Source of the DNA: Mytilinidion resinicola
Taxonomy: Eukaryota > Ascomycota > Dothideomycetes > Mytilinidiales > Mytilinidiaceae
Assembly (NCBI RefSeq): GCF_010093595.1
Contig: NW_022985454.1
Coordinates: forward strand, 611,473-675,472
Length of the DNA: 64,000 nucleotides
Direction of reading: 5' to 3'
Every line of letters starts with the position of its first letter. Positions within the stretch are counted from its first letter, which is position 1. Under the pieces are notes generated by a model. That model had not been told where the DNA came from. It ran no database searches and saw only the letters and a program-made list of their open reading frames with translations. The translations under genes and the position numbers were made by a program. Positions 32,517 to 43,074 of the stretch are shown here, one piece after another.

Positions 32517-34007
32517 ATGAGTACGGCGGTGCCGGCGCGGACTCTTCGCACAATGGCCTTTAGCCGGACCTCGGGTGGCTTCATTGGACACACTCGACCA
32601 TCACTCAGAAGAGTGTCTCTCCACCCAGCTCGAGTCCCCGTCGCGTATCGTCAAGCATCCACCGCATCCGAGCTAGCCACCGATGGCCGTTCTGTTCTCA
32701 CGCGCACGAGGAACTTACTGTACGGGACCTCAATTGTTTTCTTCCTAGGCTTCGGATACCTTTACATAACCGACACGAGAGCCAGTATTCACGAATGGCT
32801 TGTTGTTCCGGCATTGCGGATGATATATCCAGACGGTGAAGAGGCACATCATGCTGGAACTGTCGCATTGAAGGGCCTGTACCAATTCGGACTCCATCCC
32901 AGGGAGCGGGGGAATCCTGACGCTGCGGGTGATCTGAGGGTGGAAATATTTGGACATATCCTGGATAACCCCATAGGGACATCAGCTGGGATTGATAAAA
33001 ATGCCGAAGTACCGTCACCACTCCTCGCACTTGGTCCTGGCATCGTGGAAATTGGTGGAATCACCCCACTGCCGCAGCCGGGTAACCCCAAGCCCAGAGT
33101 TTTTAGGATACCCTCGCAAAACGCCATGGTCAACCGATATGGCTTCAATTCTGAAGGCGCAGAGCACGTTTCCATGACGCTGCGCCAGAGAGTCAGAGAA
33201 TATGCCTTACGTGTTGGTCTTGGTATCGACGCAGAGGCTGAGCGGATAGTACTGGACAGTGAGGCTGGAGTGCCTCCAGGGTCTTTGGTGCCGGGAAGGC
33301 TCCTCGCTGTTCAAGTTACCAAGAATAAGTCGACCCCAGATAATGACATTGAAGCCGTCAAACGAGACTTTGCTTTTGGGATAGCACACCTGGGGAAGTA
33401 CTCGGACATCATTGTGGTCAACGTCTCGAGTCCGAACACGCCTGGTCTGCGCGCACTGCAAAACGTGGCACCGCTAACGCATATCTTGACCACCTGCGTC
33501 AAGGCTGCGAGCGAAGTTGATAGGAAAACAAAGCCTGCCGTCCTTGTCAAAGTCAGTCCAGATGAAGACTCGGAGGAGCAAGTGTCCGGTATATGCGAAG
33601 CCATATGGCAATCCGGCGTTGACGGAGTCATCGTCGGCAACACGACGAAGAGGCGTCCAGATCCAATTCCAGAAGGGTACAGCCTCCCGCCAAAGGAAGC
33701 AGCCATACTTCAAGAGCAGGGAGGATACTCCGGACCACAACTGTTTCCAAGGACGCTGGAACTGGTCAAGCGATATCGCAAGATGCTAGACGAAGGCCCA
33801 AAGTCTACCGATGCCGAATCCCCTACGGAATCTCTCCGACGCAAAACCATCTTTGCCACAGGAGGTATCACAAATGGAGGTCAAGCGCTCCAGATACTGG
33901 AGGCTGGTGCAAGTGTTGCGATGGTGTATACAGCTATGATATATTCTGGTGCTGGCACAATTACCAGGATCAAGACCGAAATGAGAAATGAGCTTCGCGA
34001 AAAGTAA
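32517..34007 (+). CDS. Dihydroorotate dehydrogenase (quinone), mitochondrial
   Basis: Single exon, 496 residues, ATG in a good context (CCACCATGA). It is a class 2 DHODH: FMN flavoprotein of the mitochondrial inner membrane that oxidises dihydroorotate to orotate with ubiquinone, fourth step of pyrimidine synthesis. The Arg/Ser-rich N-terminus is a mitochondrial presequence, followed by one membrane anchor (LLYGTSIVFFLGFGYLYI, about 67-84). Core motifs are NPIGTSAGIDKNAE, EIGGITPLPQPGNPKPRVFR, NRYGFNSEG and VNVSSPNTPGLR, with the class 2 catalytic Ser at about 305. Further motifs are VLVKVSPD, VDGVIVGNTT, FATGGITNGGQALQILEAGA and the final AMIYSGAG. Longer than the human enzyme because of an insert around 230-260. 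It is the last cellular gene before the transposon block. Confidence 0.96.
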   Translation: MSTAVPARTLRTMAFSRTSGGFIGHTRPSLRRVSLHPARVPVAYRQASTASELATDGRSVLTRTRNLLYGTSIVFFLGFGYLYITDTRASIHEWLVVPALRMIYPDGEEAHHAGTVALKGLYQFGLHPRERGNPDAAGDLRVEIFGHILDNPIGTSAGIDKNAEVPSPLLALGPGIVEIGGITPLPQPGNPKPRVFRIPSQNAMVNRYGFNSEGAEHVSMTLRQRVREYALRVGLGIDAEAERIVLDSEAGVPPGSLVPGRLLAVQVTKNKSTPDNDIEAVKRDFAFGIAHLGKYSDIIVVNVSSPNTPGLRALQNVAPLTHILTTCVKAASEVDRKTKPAVLVKVSPDEDSEEQVSGICEAIWQSGVDGVIVGNTTKRRPDPIPEGYSLPPKEAAILQEQGGYSGPQLFPRTLELVKRYRKMLDEGPKSTDAESPTESLRRKTIFATGGITNGGQALQILEAGASVAMVYTAMIYSGAGTITRIKTEMRNELREK

Positions 34008-34402
34008 CTATTTGGAGCATGGATCACGGCCTGATTTGTGTATACTTACTGTACTTTATGACCCAGCCTTGAAATAGATGAACACGTCCTTGGCATCCAA
34101 TTCTTCTGCGAAGTATAGCAGCATATCATGCTTCTGTGGGCCTGGTGATCCGCCCTGATCGGTTGGTGTACTGTCGCTGTGGTAAAATTATCTATTTAAG
34201 ACTTGCTGCCTGGCCCCAAATGGGAGGTCAACATTGCCTATATTCTGGAAATAAAAAAAAACAAGGCGGGCCGCTGGGTGTAACACCCTATGTAGTCAAT
34301 ACACAATCCTCACCACCACCTGTGAGATGTTCTAATTGGCTTGAGCGGGCTCACGTTGCGTTGGATTTGAGTATTTATAAGTATTTAAGCTGGAGAGCAA
34401 GC
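34008..34402. other. Intergenic region, DHODH 3' flank
   Basis: Runs to the TG that opens the first copia LTR. Nothing else seen. Confidence 0.6.
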
Positions 34403-34873
34403 TGATAAAGGACTATTCTAAATTATATAGTGTATAACTATCTACAGAGACTACACGCTTAATATTAGTCAAATCTTATCTTATAGAGACTTATTTCTAT
34501 TCAGCCTTGTTCCCCTAGTTAGTAGCCGCACCTTACCTTATCTACTAAGTTTACAGTAGTTTTCTACTTTATCTTTGTAAAGGTTGTATAGGAAGGATCA
34601 ACAGATAGAGCGGTAGTAGGATGGATGTTAAATTAATTGAATTAGATATCCTCCCATCTTATAGAGGTTGGGCCTCTATATACTTCAATATATAAGTACT
34701 AGAAGTTTCTCTATGCTTTAAAAGCATAGTTTGTAATGCTTATACTAGCATATTCTAGATACTTCTATATATTACAAATACAGTTAATTTATAAGAGAAT
34801 CTTTCCATAAGATTCCATCTGGTTCTAGATGGTTCTAGAAGCTTAGAAATATAGCGCTTATTATATTCTAACA
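34403..34873 (-). repeat. 3' LTR of copia B
   Basis: In plus orientation it begins TGATAAAGG and ends TTCTAACA (471 bp, TG...CA), bordered by the inverse polypurine tract on the right. Confidence 0.7.
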
Positions 34874-34937
34874 CACCCCCATAAGCGTTATATTCTATTT
34901 TCTGTTAGATTAACAGATAGATAGGTTTTTCCAGATA

Positions 34938-34972
34938 GATAGATAGATAGATAAATAAATAGATAGATCAAC

Positions 34973-35006
<34 letters not shown>

Positions 35007-35062
35007 AAAAAAAGAGAAGAAGTCTATCTATCTATCTATTTATCTATCTATGTATTTATCTA
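34938..35062. repeat. GATA/TATC microsatellite cluster
   Basis: Imperfect (GATA)n followed by (TATC)n, part of the copia B 3' internal region. Confidence 0.85.
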
Positions 35063-35549
35063 TTCACCAACTTCAGATTCTAGTTTTATGTATTCAACAA
35101 TTTTTGTAAAACTAGATCCTACTAGAGGTTTTGTGAATATATCAGCTATTTGTTCCTTAGTATTAAGGTAGGCTAGCTTTATCAACCCATTTTATATATT
35201 TTCTCTTACAAAATGATATTGTATATCAATATGCTTTGTTTTAGCATGGTGTTCAGGGTTATTTGCTAGTTCTATAGCTGACTAGCTATCTGTAAATAGG
35301 TAGAAATCTTCTGTATTTCCAATTTCTAGTTGTTTTAATACACCTATTAAGTGTATATATTCTTTTATAGTCTCTTTTAGAACCATGTATTCAGATTCAC
35401 AACTTAATAGTGCTACACTTTTCTATAGCTTACTATTCCAGGAAATTGGCGTTTTCCCATATAAGAAGTAATAGCCAGTAGTAGATTTTCTGCCTATAAT
35501 ATTACCCCTATAATCTGCATCTGAATACCCTAGTATATAATATAAGGAT

Positions 35550-35820
35550 TATAATAGCATAAGCGTTATATCCCTATGCATAAAGCTCTCAAAACAACTA
35601 AAACTATGCACGTTTAAACGTCATACAGTAAACGTTTGTAACAGGAAAAGTGAGATAACGTTACAGAAGCGTTAGAGGACGTTTCACAATGCTATACGTA
35701 TGTATATATATGCAACTCCGCTGCCGTCGATGTAAAGAAGAACTCAAGCAATACACTTCTATCTATCTATCCATACAACTTTGTTCTATCTCTCTCTGCA
35801 TCGACTCTATACTTTTAACA
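35550..35820 (+). repeat. 5' LTR of copia C
   Basis: About 271 bp from TATAATAGCATAAGCG (TG probably mutated to TA) to TTTTAACA, directly followed by the primer-binding site. Sequence differs from the copia A LTR. Confidence 0.6.
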
Positions 35821-35836
35821 GGTTATGAGCTCGGAT
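35821..35836 (+). promoter_or_regulatory. Primer-binding site of copia C (initiator tRNA-Met half-molecule type) with embedded ATG
   Basis: GGTTATGAGC follows the LTR immediately. It is complementary to the anticodon stem-loop of eukaryotic initiator tRNA-Met (GCUCAUAACC), the kind of internal priming known for Drosophila copia. The ATG in it (35,825) begins an open leader frame. Confidence 0.65.
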
Positions 35837-35930
35837 CGCACTATTCAAACACCTCAATCAACACTACAAAGCAACGGGCAGGCCCCTTCTATAAATCAAT
35901 CGAGTATTAGACAAAAACGCTGTCGATCTC

Positions 35931-36267
35931 TGTAAAGGTATATGAGGCACGTGGTGAAATGGTGAAGGTTTAAATAGGTGTTGTATTACTGATCAGTATA
36001 TAAACTGGTTAAGATTATTAAGTTTACGGAGCGAGGCAGCGGTCTTAATATACCTCAGTCGTTCTTTATTAGAACGTAGTTTTTGTTGTAATAAAGAGTT
36101 AACGTCTCTTTATTAAGACAAAGCCTCTTTATATACAACAAGTTCTTTATTAGGACAAAGAGTCCTTTATTAGGACAAAGGAACAAAGAATCTATAAATA
36201 GATTTGTATCTATGTATATATATAGATAATAGAACAAAGAAATATATCGCTTATTCTTGTTCTAATA
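35931..36267 (-). repeat. Solo LTR 1 in the copia C leader
   Basis: 337-bp reverse-oriented copy of the copia A LTR (TGTAAAGG...TTCTAATA) flanked by the 5-bp duplication ATCTC at 35,926-35,930 and 36,268-36,272. Product of LTR-LTR recombination after insertion. Confidence 0.85.
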
Positions 36268-36354
36268 ATCTCCATTACCACTATACAAACTCGAAGCCGA
36301 ACTAGAAGAAGCTGAATACAAGCCTGCACTACAACAACTCGAACGCGATCTTAA

Positions 36355-36741
36355 TATTAGAAAAAGAATAAGCGATATATTTCTTTGTTCTATTATCTAT
36401 ATATATACATAGATACAAATCTATTTATAGATCCTTTATTCCTTTATTCTAATAAAAAACCCTTTATTGTTCTTTGTTCTAACAAAGAACTCTTTGTCCT
36501 AATAAAGGACTCTTTGTCTTAATAAAGGACTTGTTGTATATAAAGAGGCTTTGTCTTAATAAAGAGACGTTAACTCTTTATTACAACAAAGACTACGTTC
36601 TAATAAAGAACAACTAAGGTATATTAAGACCGCTGCCTTGCTCCGTAAACTTAATAATCTTAACAAGTATATATACTAATTATTAATACAACACTTACTT
36701 AAACCTTTACTATTTTACTACATACCTTATATACCTTTACA
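36355..36741 (+). repeat. 5' LTR of copia A
   Basis: 387 bp from TATTAGAAAAAGAATAAGCG to ACCTTTACA. Very AT-rich, with many short CTTTATT / AATAAAG-type inverted motifs. Confidence 0.85.
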
Positions 36742-36757
36742 GGTTATAAGCGCGGAT
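36742..36757 (+). promoter_or_regulatory. Primer-binding site of copia A
   Basis: GGTTATAAGC immediately after the LTR: the same initiator tRNA-Met anticodon-loop complement as in copia C, with its ATG mutated to ATA (RIP-type G to A). Confidence 0.6.
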
Positions 36758-37640
36758 AGCTCTAGCCAATTATAAGCCTAGAAACACAATAAAGAACTAT
36801 TATATCTGTTTTCAGACAAAATCAACGCAAACGTCAATCTACCCCGCACAAACGTCAAAGAACAACAAAAACGTTAGTTTTCTTCAGACGGAACCAACAC
36901 AAACGTCAGATTACCCCGCTTGCACGCAATTGTGGCTTCTTCCAACAAAAGCTACTACATAGAGGCTAATTCCAACATCGGACAGAAACATAGACAACTT
37001 TCTGCACTGTTATCACCTCAAATTACTCTAGCAAGCCCAAATTACATTAGAAATCAAGATATTTCTCATTAAACCGAGCGTATATCTAATTACAACGAGC
37101 GTACATCCCATTACAAAGACAAAATCGACGGCCTTGTACTAGAACTTGACAATAGTGAAATACAAATTAATACTACGTTATCTGGATTGTTTTAATATAC
37201 ACCGGAAGGGAGAATTAAACTCTCTTATTTTCTGAAAATAACAGAATATCCAGCTTTTCCACAACAAATACCCTTTCAGTGTTATTTTCCTTACGGAATT
37301 ACTTAATACACTACCTATATACCGGAAATCTATTAAAAGAATTAACAAGAAAGAGCTCTCTCTATTAAGAATCCTTATTTTGTGTATTCTTTTCCTAGAA
37401 GTATTAAGGTTATATACAACAGTAGTATTAACCCATAACGTGCTAGTATTAAGCTATACAAATGTTATAATAGGAAGACCCTGGAAGGAGCAGTTATTTA
37501 TATTGGATTATACCCTCCTATACTCGTAATTCAGCCATTCTTCAAAGGTTACTACTAGTTAGTAGAAAATACAATAAGTCTTCTTACAACAAGTATATTA
37601 CTACTAAAGGGAACGCTATACAATTAATACTTGTAGAGAT
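36745..37640 (+). pseudogene. Possible leader ORF of copia A upstream of gag
   Basis: Reading from the primer-site triplet that corresponds to ATG, one frame runs about 295 codons. It is interrupted only by TAA/TAG codons, no TGA, as expected if Gln (CAA/CAG) or Trp codons were mutated by RIP. It includes protein-like stretches such as KDKIDGLVLELDNSEIQINT and TPEGRIKLSYFLKITEYPAF. No family recognised. Confidence 0.4.
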
Positions 37641-37746
37641 ATTTAAATATACAGTATCTATCTGTTAATTCTATCCATCTACACAACAAGCTCAATTCTA
37701 TCTACACAACGAGCTCAATTCTATCTATCTACACAACAAGCTCAAT

Positions 37747-37783
<37 letters not shown>

Positions 37784-37788
37784 TTAAG

Positions 37789-40441
37789 ATGACTAAGAAG
37801 ATAACAATTAGAAAGCTTACTGGCTAAGCCAATTACGAAGTATAGGCTCTTAGAGTACAATCTCTATTAGTAGAAAAAGGCTGTGCGCACGCAATATCAG
37901 CTATATCTGCTGTTATAAAAGCGGATGCAGATTCTAAAGCATTAGCTACTATTAGGCTTACTATAGAAGATGGACCCTTATTACAAATCTAGTATTCTAC
38001 AACAGCCTTAGAAGCATAGAATCTGCTTAATAACCTATATAGCCCTAAGGGCTTCAGCTCCGAGTTTTTTATTTGTAAGGAACTATTTAATACTGTCTTA
38101 TCTAAGTTCTCTTCTAAAGAGGAATACCTTAATAAGGTTAAACAGTTAACAGATTAATTACAAGTTAAGGAAATACAACTACCTAATTAGGTAATAGTTG
38201 CTTAGGTTTTAAATAACCTTACAAGTCCTTATAAGGGCTTTATTACTATGGTAACATAGTCCTATAGAGAAGACTCTACTAGTATTAACTTAGAGAGTCT
38301 ATTTTCTAATTTAATAGACAACTCTAGGCGCCAAGGCTCTAGAGATAAGGAGCTAGCACTGTTTAATAAGAGACCCCCAGGGAAATTCTATAAAAACAGT
38401 CAGCCGAAGCATAGTAAGGCTAATAAGCCTAACTATAATAAGACGAAAGTCGAAAAGAACAAGTATTGTAAGAAGTGTAAAACAAACACTTACTATACAA
38501 AAGACTACTTTCATCTACTTCCTAATAAGGCTCCTAAGGGTTTTAGACATAGAAATAAGGACGATACATCCTCATTAACAATTTATAACCTTACTCCTGT
38601 TTTTCCTAAACCTCCAGGTGCTAATAGTAGTAATTAGGACGACTTTAATATAGATATAGATGCGCCAGAAGAACAGGTATTTATAGTATTCATACCCCTA
38701 TAAAAGAGAACCAGGCTAATTTTATATTAGACTCTGGATCTACAAGCCGTATAATTATAAATAGAACACTGTTTAGTTTGTATAAGGCACAAGCTACAAC
38801 GCTAAATCAGGGAGAAAATAAGACTACTATTTCTATAGGAGTTGGAAATATAGACTTAGAGCTTAATAGGCATATCTTTATATTAGAAAACTGTTTATAT
38901 ATACCTTTATTTAGCTACAATCTAATATCTATAAGCAAATTAGACTCTACGGGTTTATATATAACTTTTAAGGATAGAACTGCTACTATATATAAAAATA
39001 GTACAGTAGTAGCAACAGCTATATTAAAAAACTCTCTATTCTATATAAATACATATAATAGAAGTCTACTTGCTAGGCAAATAGATAAACTAATAAAAGG
39101 CAATTTAATAAATACATATATAGATAGAAATAGTCTATCTATTTGGCACCAACAAATGGGCTATATAAGCTCTAAGAAGCTTAGTATTCTATTAGGAGTA
39201 CCTATAAAAGACCCTATATAATGCAAAGCTTATATAAAAGCTAAAATAACTAAAAACAAGCGTAGTAAGGTAATAACAGCTAAACCTACTACTCTGTTAC
39301 AAAAAGTTATATCAGATCTTACAGGGCCTATAAACCCACCTAGTATAGGGGGTAATAAGTATGTTATATTCTTCTTAGACGCAGCATGTAGATATTTAGA
39401 CTACAAGCTATTAAAGAATAAAGCAGAAGCATATAATGCTTTTATAGAGTATAAGGTTACTGCCAAGAACTCTACTAAACATAAGATAATATACTTTAAG
39501 ACAGATAATAGTGGAGAATATACTAGTAAGAGATTTAAACAATTGTTATCTACTTATAGTATTATTTATTAATTTTCTAGTCCATATACACCTGAATAAA
39601 ACGGCCTAATAGAGCGTATTAATCTTACTATATTTAATATAGTACGTGCTCTTTTATATTATGCAGGACTACTGTCTAATCTATAGGGAGAAGCTGTTAA
39701 CGCAGCTGTATAGATATAGAATCTAATAAGATATTTTGGGCAAGAGACGTAACTATTATAGAAGACTCTTTTAAGAAGTCTATAGAATCTATTAGTACGC
39801 CGAAAGAAGAGTATACTATTAATATAGAGCTAATTAGAAGCTCTAATATTATAAATACTTATAATAACGATTTAGAAGATGAATTAGCGCTATCTAATAG
39901 CCTTAATATATAAAATTCTACAAGTATATATATATAAAGGCAAGAACCTACTTCTATAAGTACAAATATATAAAGGCAAAAACCTACTTCTATAAGTATA
40001 TATATAGAATATAATCTATCTAAAAATAAGTTAGCCTTAATTATTAATTTTAATAACAAACCAAATACATACAAGTAAGCAATAGCCTCTGCTAATAAGG
40101 ATAAATGGCAAGAAGCTATAGAAGCTGAAGTAAATCAGCTTAATAAGCAAAATACATGGAAGTTAATAGATTTACCAGCTAATAGAAACGCCTTAAAAGG
40201 ACGTTGGGTTTATAAAATAAAAACCAATAAAGATAACAATATCACTAAATATAAGGCAAGATGGGTAGTAAAAGGTTTTAGTTAAACATATGGCATAGAT
40301 TACAAAGAAACCTTTGCAAATATCTGCCGTCCAAAAGTATATAGGCTCTTATTAATACTAGTAGCCTATTATAACCTGGAGATAGTACAATAGGACCTTA
40401 AAAATGCATTTACGCATGCCGATCTAGATAAAGAACTATAC
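37789..40441 (+). pseudogene. Copia A gag, protease, integrase and RT start (RIP-mutated)
   Basis: Gag starts at ATG 37,789 (MTKKITIRKL) and ends with a zinc knuckle-like CKKCKTNTYYTKDYF near 38,465. Protease shows FILDSGSTSRIIINR (about 38,730). Integrase shows the GAG-preintegrase LSIWHQQMGYISSKKL, then DLTGPINPP, FKTDNSGEYT and PYTPE*NGLIER. RT begins with KWQEAIEAEVNQLNKQNTW and LKGRWVYKIKTNK. Stops replace Trp/Gln throughout gag and at scattered pol sites. Confidence 0.8.
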
Positions 40442-41599
40442 GTGGAACAACCATATGGTTTTAGTTTAGATAATAAGGTATATAAGCTAAATAAAGCTTT
40501 ATACAGCTTAAAACAATCGCCTAGACAATGGTATAGGCATTTAGCCACCTATCTAGAAAAATACGGCTTTAAAAGCACTATAGCAGACCAGGCAGTATTT
40601 AAAAATACGTCTTTGAATATTATAATAGTCTGTTATGTAGATAACTTACTAGTATTTGGTCCTAATATAAAGGATATAGAAGAATTACAGGCAAAGTTAA
40701 GTAAAGACTTAGAGTCAACTAACTTAGGCCTAATTTCTTACTTCCTTCGCATGGAAATAACACGTAATAGAAAAGAGAGATCACTTTTACTAAGCCAGAA
40801 AAAGTATACAAAAAGTATGCTATCTAGATTTAATAAGGAGAAATTAAATCCTGTCTCTATACCAGAAGACGTAGGCATTAAACTAGATAAAAATAGCAAA
40901 CAAGCTACTAAAGAAGATATTAAGCTATACCAGCAGCAAGTTGGTAGTCTTATATATCTATCTACTAAAACAAGGCCAGATATAGCGTATAGCGTAAATA
41001 TATGCGCTTGCTTTATGTCTAATCCTAGCCCTATACACTTCAAGGCGCTAGACAGAATCTGGAAGTACTTGTTATATAAGCCTACACACGGAATAAGTGT
41101 TAAATTTTCACCTAATGATCCAGCACCGTATATATTAGGCTACTCGGATGCAGATCACGGGGGTGATGTAATAGGTAGAAAATCTACCACAGGATACTAC
41201 TTTTCCTATGGTAAAACGCCTATAAGTTGGAATAGTAGACTACAGAAGTCTGTAGCACTATCTAGTTGCGAATCCGAATATATAGCACTAAAAGAAACTA
41301 TAAAAGAGTATATATACTTAATAAGTATACTAAAACAACTTAATATTAGAAACACAGAGGACTTCTATTTATTTAGAGATAGTCAATCAGCTATAGAATT
41401 AGCTTATAATCCCGAACACCACTCTAAAACGAAGCATATAGATATACAATATCACTTTGTAAGAGAAAATGTACAAAACGGGTTAATAAAACTAGCGTAC
41501 CTCAATACTAAGGAACAAATAGCCGATATATTCACTAAACCGCTAGTAGGAACTAGTTTTACTAAAATAGTAGACTATATGAGACTAGTTTCCAAATAG
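40442..41599 (+). CDS. Copia A reverse transcriptase / RNase H C-terminal part, open frame
   Basis: 385 codons open to a stop at 41,599. RT motifs: LNKALYSLKQSPRQWY, the catalytic box IVCYVDNLLVFG (YVDD variant with Asn), and LGLISYFLRMEI. The connection region is KTRPDIAYSVNICACF. RNase H is LGYSDADHGGDVIGRKST, SWNSRLQKSVALSSCESEY and the tail SKTKHIDIQYHFVREN, then IADIFTKPL. The upstream part of pol is broken, so it is not an expressed independent gene; the start at 40,442 is merely the first GTG. It is the longest undamaged reading frame in the transposon block. Confidence 0.75.
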   Translation: MEQPYGFSLDNKVYKLNKALYSLKQSPRQWYRHLATYLEKYGFKSTIADQAVFKNTSLNIIIVCYVDNLLVFGPNIKDIEELQAKLSKDLESTNLGLISYFLRMEITRNRKERSLLLSQKKYTKSMLSRFNKEKLNPVSIPEDVGIKLDKNSKQATKEDIKLYQQQVGSLIYLSTKTRPDIAYSVNICACFMSNPSPIHFKALDRIWKYLLYKPTHGISVKFSPNDPAPYILGYSDADHGGDVIGRKSTTGYYFSYGKTPISWNSRLQKSVALSSCESEYIALKETIKEYIYLISILKQLNIRNTEDFYLFRDSQSAIELAYNPEHHSKTKHIDIQYHFVRENVQNGLIKLAYLNTKEQIADIFTKPLVGTSFTKIVDYMRLVSK

Positions 41600-41651
41600 A
41601 TACATCTATAGAAGATGATATATTGTGTAAATAAATATATACATAGAATTC

Positions 41652-41655
<4 letters not shown>

Positions 41656-41685
<30 letters not shown>

Positions 41686-41768
41686 TGTATGTATGTATGT
41701 ATGTATNNNNNNNNNNTATGTATGTATGTATGTATGTATGTATGTATGTATGTATGTATGTATGTATA
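41656..41768. repeat. (TATG)n microsatellite with 10-N gap
   Basis: Pure TATG repeats interrupted by N at 41,707-41,716. True length unknown. It lies in the copia A 3' internal region. Confidence 0.95.
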
Positions 41769-41868
41769 TATGTGCGCAAATACAATTCTATATATCTATC
41801 TATCTATCTATCTATCTGTCTAAATTAGACAAGATAAGGTAGAATAGAATATAACGCTTATAGGGGCG

Positions 41869-42269
41869 TATTAGAAAAAGAATAAGCGATATATTTCTTT
41901 GTTCTATTATCTATGTATATACATAGATACAAATCTATTTATATACATAGATACAAATCTATTTATAGATCCTTTGTTCCTTTGTTCTAACAAAGGACTC
42001 TTTGTCCTAATAAAGGACTTTTTGTCCTAATAAAGGACTCTTTGTCTTAACAAAGGACTTGTTGTATATAAAGAGGCTTTGTCTTAATAAAGAGACGTTA
42101 ACTCTCTATTACAACAAAGACTACGTTCTAATAAAGATCGACTGAGGTATATTAAGACCGCTGCCTCGCTCCGTAAACTTAATAATCTTAAGAAGTATAT
42201 ATACTGATTAGTAATACAACACTTACTTAAACCTTCACCATTTCACCACGTGCCTCATACACCTTTACA
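41869..42269 (+). repeat. 3' LTR of copia A
   Basis: 401 bp, same termini as the 5' LTR. It differs mainly by a tandem duplication of about 25 bp around ATACATAGATACAAATCTAT. Confidence 0.85.
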
Positions 42270-42501
42270 CTTGAAATACAACTCCGCCACAAACAACAAA
42301 CCGAACAAACAGCTTCTACATATCATATATACGAACATCAAGCTTGCATCAGCATATATCACGTGACCGGTCTACCTACGTCAATTGTATATCACGTATC
42401 AAGCCAAGACAGCCCAGATCACGTGATTACCTTTTATCCGATCAATTCTACAAACACCAGATAGAATCTATCTATTTGTCAAATATATAGATACATAGAA
42501 A

Positions 42502-42632
42502 CTATCCGTCTATCTATTCGCCTGACGGGCTATCCATCTATCTATTCGCCTAACGGGCTATCCATCTATTTATTCGCCTAACGGGCTATCTATCTATCTA
42601 TTTGCCTAACGGGCTATCCATCTATCTATTTA
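42502..42632 (+). repeat. 28-bp minisatellite in the copia C leader
   Basis: About 4.6 copies of a 28-bp unit containing ATTCGCCTAACGGGCTATCC (starts 42,502; 42,530; 42,558; 42,586; 42,614), ending about 45 bp before the gag start codon. Confidence 0.9.
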
Positions 42633-42691
42633 AACCTCTGTGAAATTCAGCCGTATAATTACGCTTTTCACACGAAAATGACGGATAAAAT

Positions 42692-43069
42692 TGTAAAGGT
42701 ATATGAGGCACGTGGTGAAATGGTGAAAGTTTAAATAAGTGTTGTATTACTAATCAGTATGTAAAACTGGTTAAGATAATTTTGTTTAAGAAGCGAGGCA
42801 GCGGTCTTAATATACCTCAGTCGTTCTTTATTAGAACGTAGTCTTTGTTGTAATAAAGAGTTAACGTCTCTTTATTTAGACAAAGCCTCTTTAAATACAA
42901 CAAGTCCTTTATTAGGACAAAGAGTCCTTTATTAGGACAAAAAGTCCTTTATTAAGACAAGGAGTTCTTTGTTAGAATAAAGGAATAAAGGATCTATAAA
43001 TAGATTTGTATCTATATATATACATAGATAATAGAACAAAGAAATATATCGCTCATTCTTGTTCTAATA
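42692..43069 (-). repeat. Solo LTR 2 inside the start of copia C gag
   Basis: 378-bp reverse-oriented copia A-type LTR with the 5-bp duplication AAAAT (42,687-42,691 and 43,070-43,074). It splits gag after its first few codons; removal gives MTDKITITKL, the counterpart of MTKKITIRKL in copia A. Confidence 0.88.
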
Positions 43070-43074
43070 AAAAT

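Larger units (their letters stand above)
34403..35549 (-). mobile_element. Copia element B, 3' part (outermost of the nest)
   Basis: Minus-strand Ty1/copia remnant. Reading on the minus strand: RNase H segments GYSDADYRGN, GRKSTTGYYF, then IELANNPEHHAKTKHIDIQY, TKEQIADIFTKPLVGSSFT, an internal 3' region rich in GATA repeats, a polypurine tract (TTATGGGGGTG near 34,875-34,885) and the 3' LTR (34,403-34,873). It is cut at 35,549 by copia C, so its 5' portion must lie beyond the nest. Confidence 0.8.
36355..42269 (+). mobile_element. Copia element A, complete copy
   Basis: A 5.9-kb Ty1/copia element with both LTRs, a primer site at 36,742, a leader frame, gag from 37,789, and pol with protease, integrase, RT and RNase H ending at 41,599. 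A polypurine tract (TATAGGGGCG) lies before the 3' LTR. Flanking target duplication is CTTAA (36,350-36,354) / CTTGA (42,270-42,274), one RIP-type mismatch. Gag and integrase carry many TAG/TAA codons at Trp/Gln positions, but the last 385 codons are open. Confidence 0.88.

Noticed and set aside
36747..36790. tRNA-like GCGCGGATAGCTC string after the copia A LTR
   Set aside because: No cloverleaf can be formed; it is the primer site plus leader sequence.
39859..40074. 71-codon minus-strand frame in copia A
   Set aside because: Antisense to the integrase-RT linker, AT-rich low complexity.
41615..41842. 75-codon frame of repeated YVCM
   Set aside because: Translation of the TATG microsatellite across a gap.
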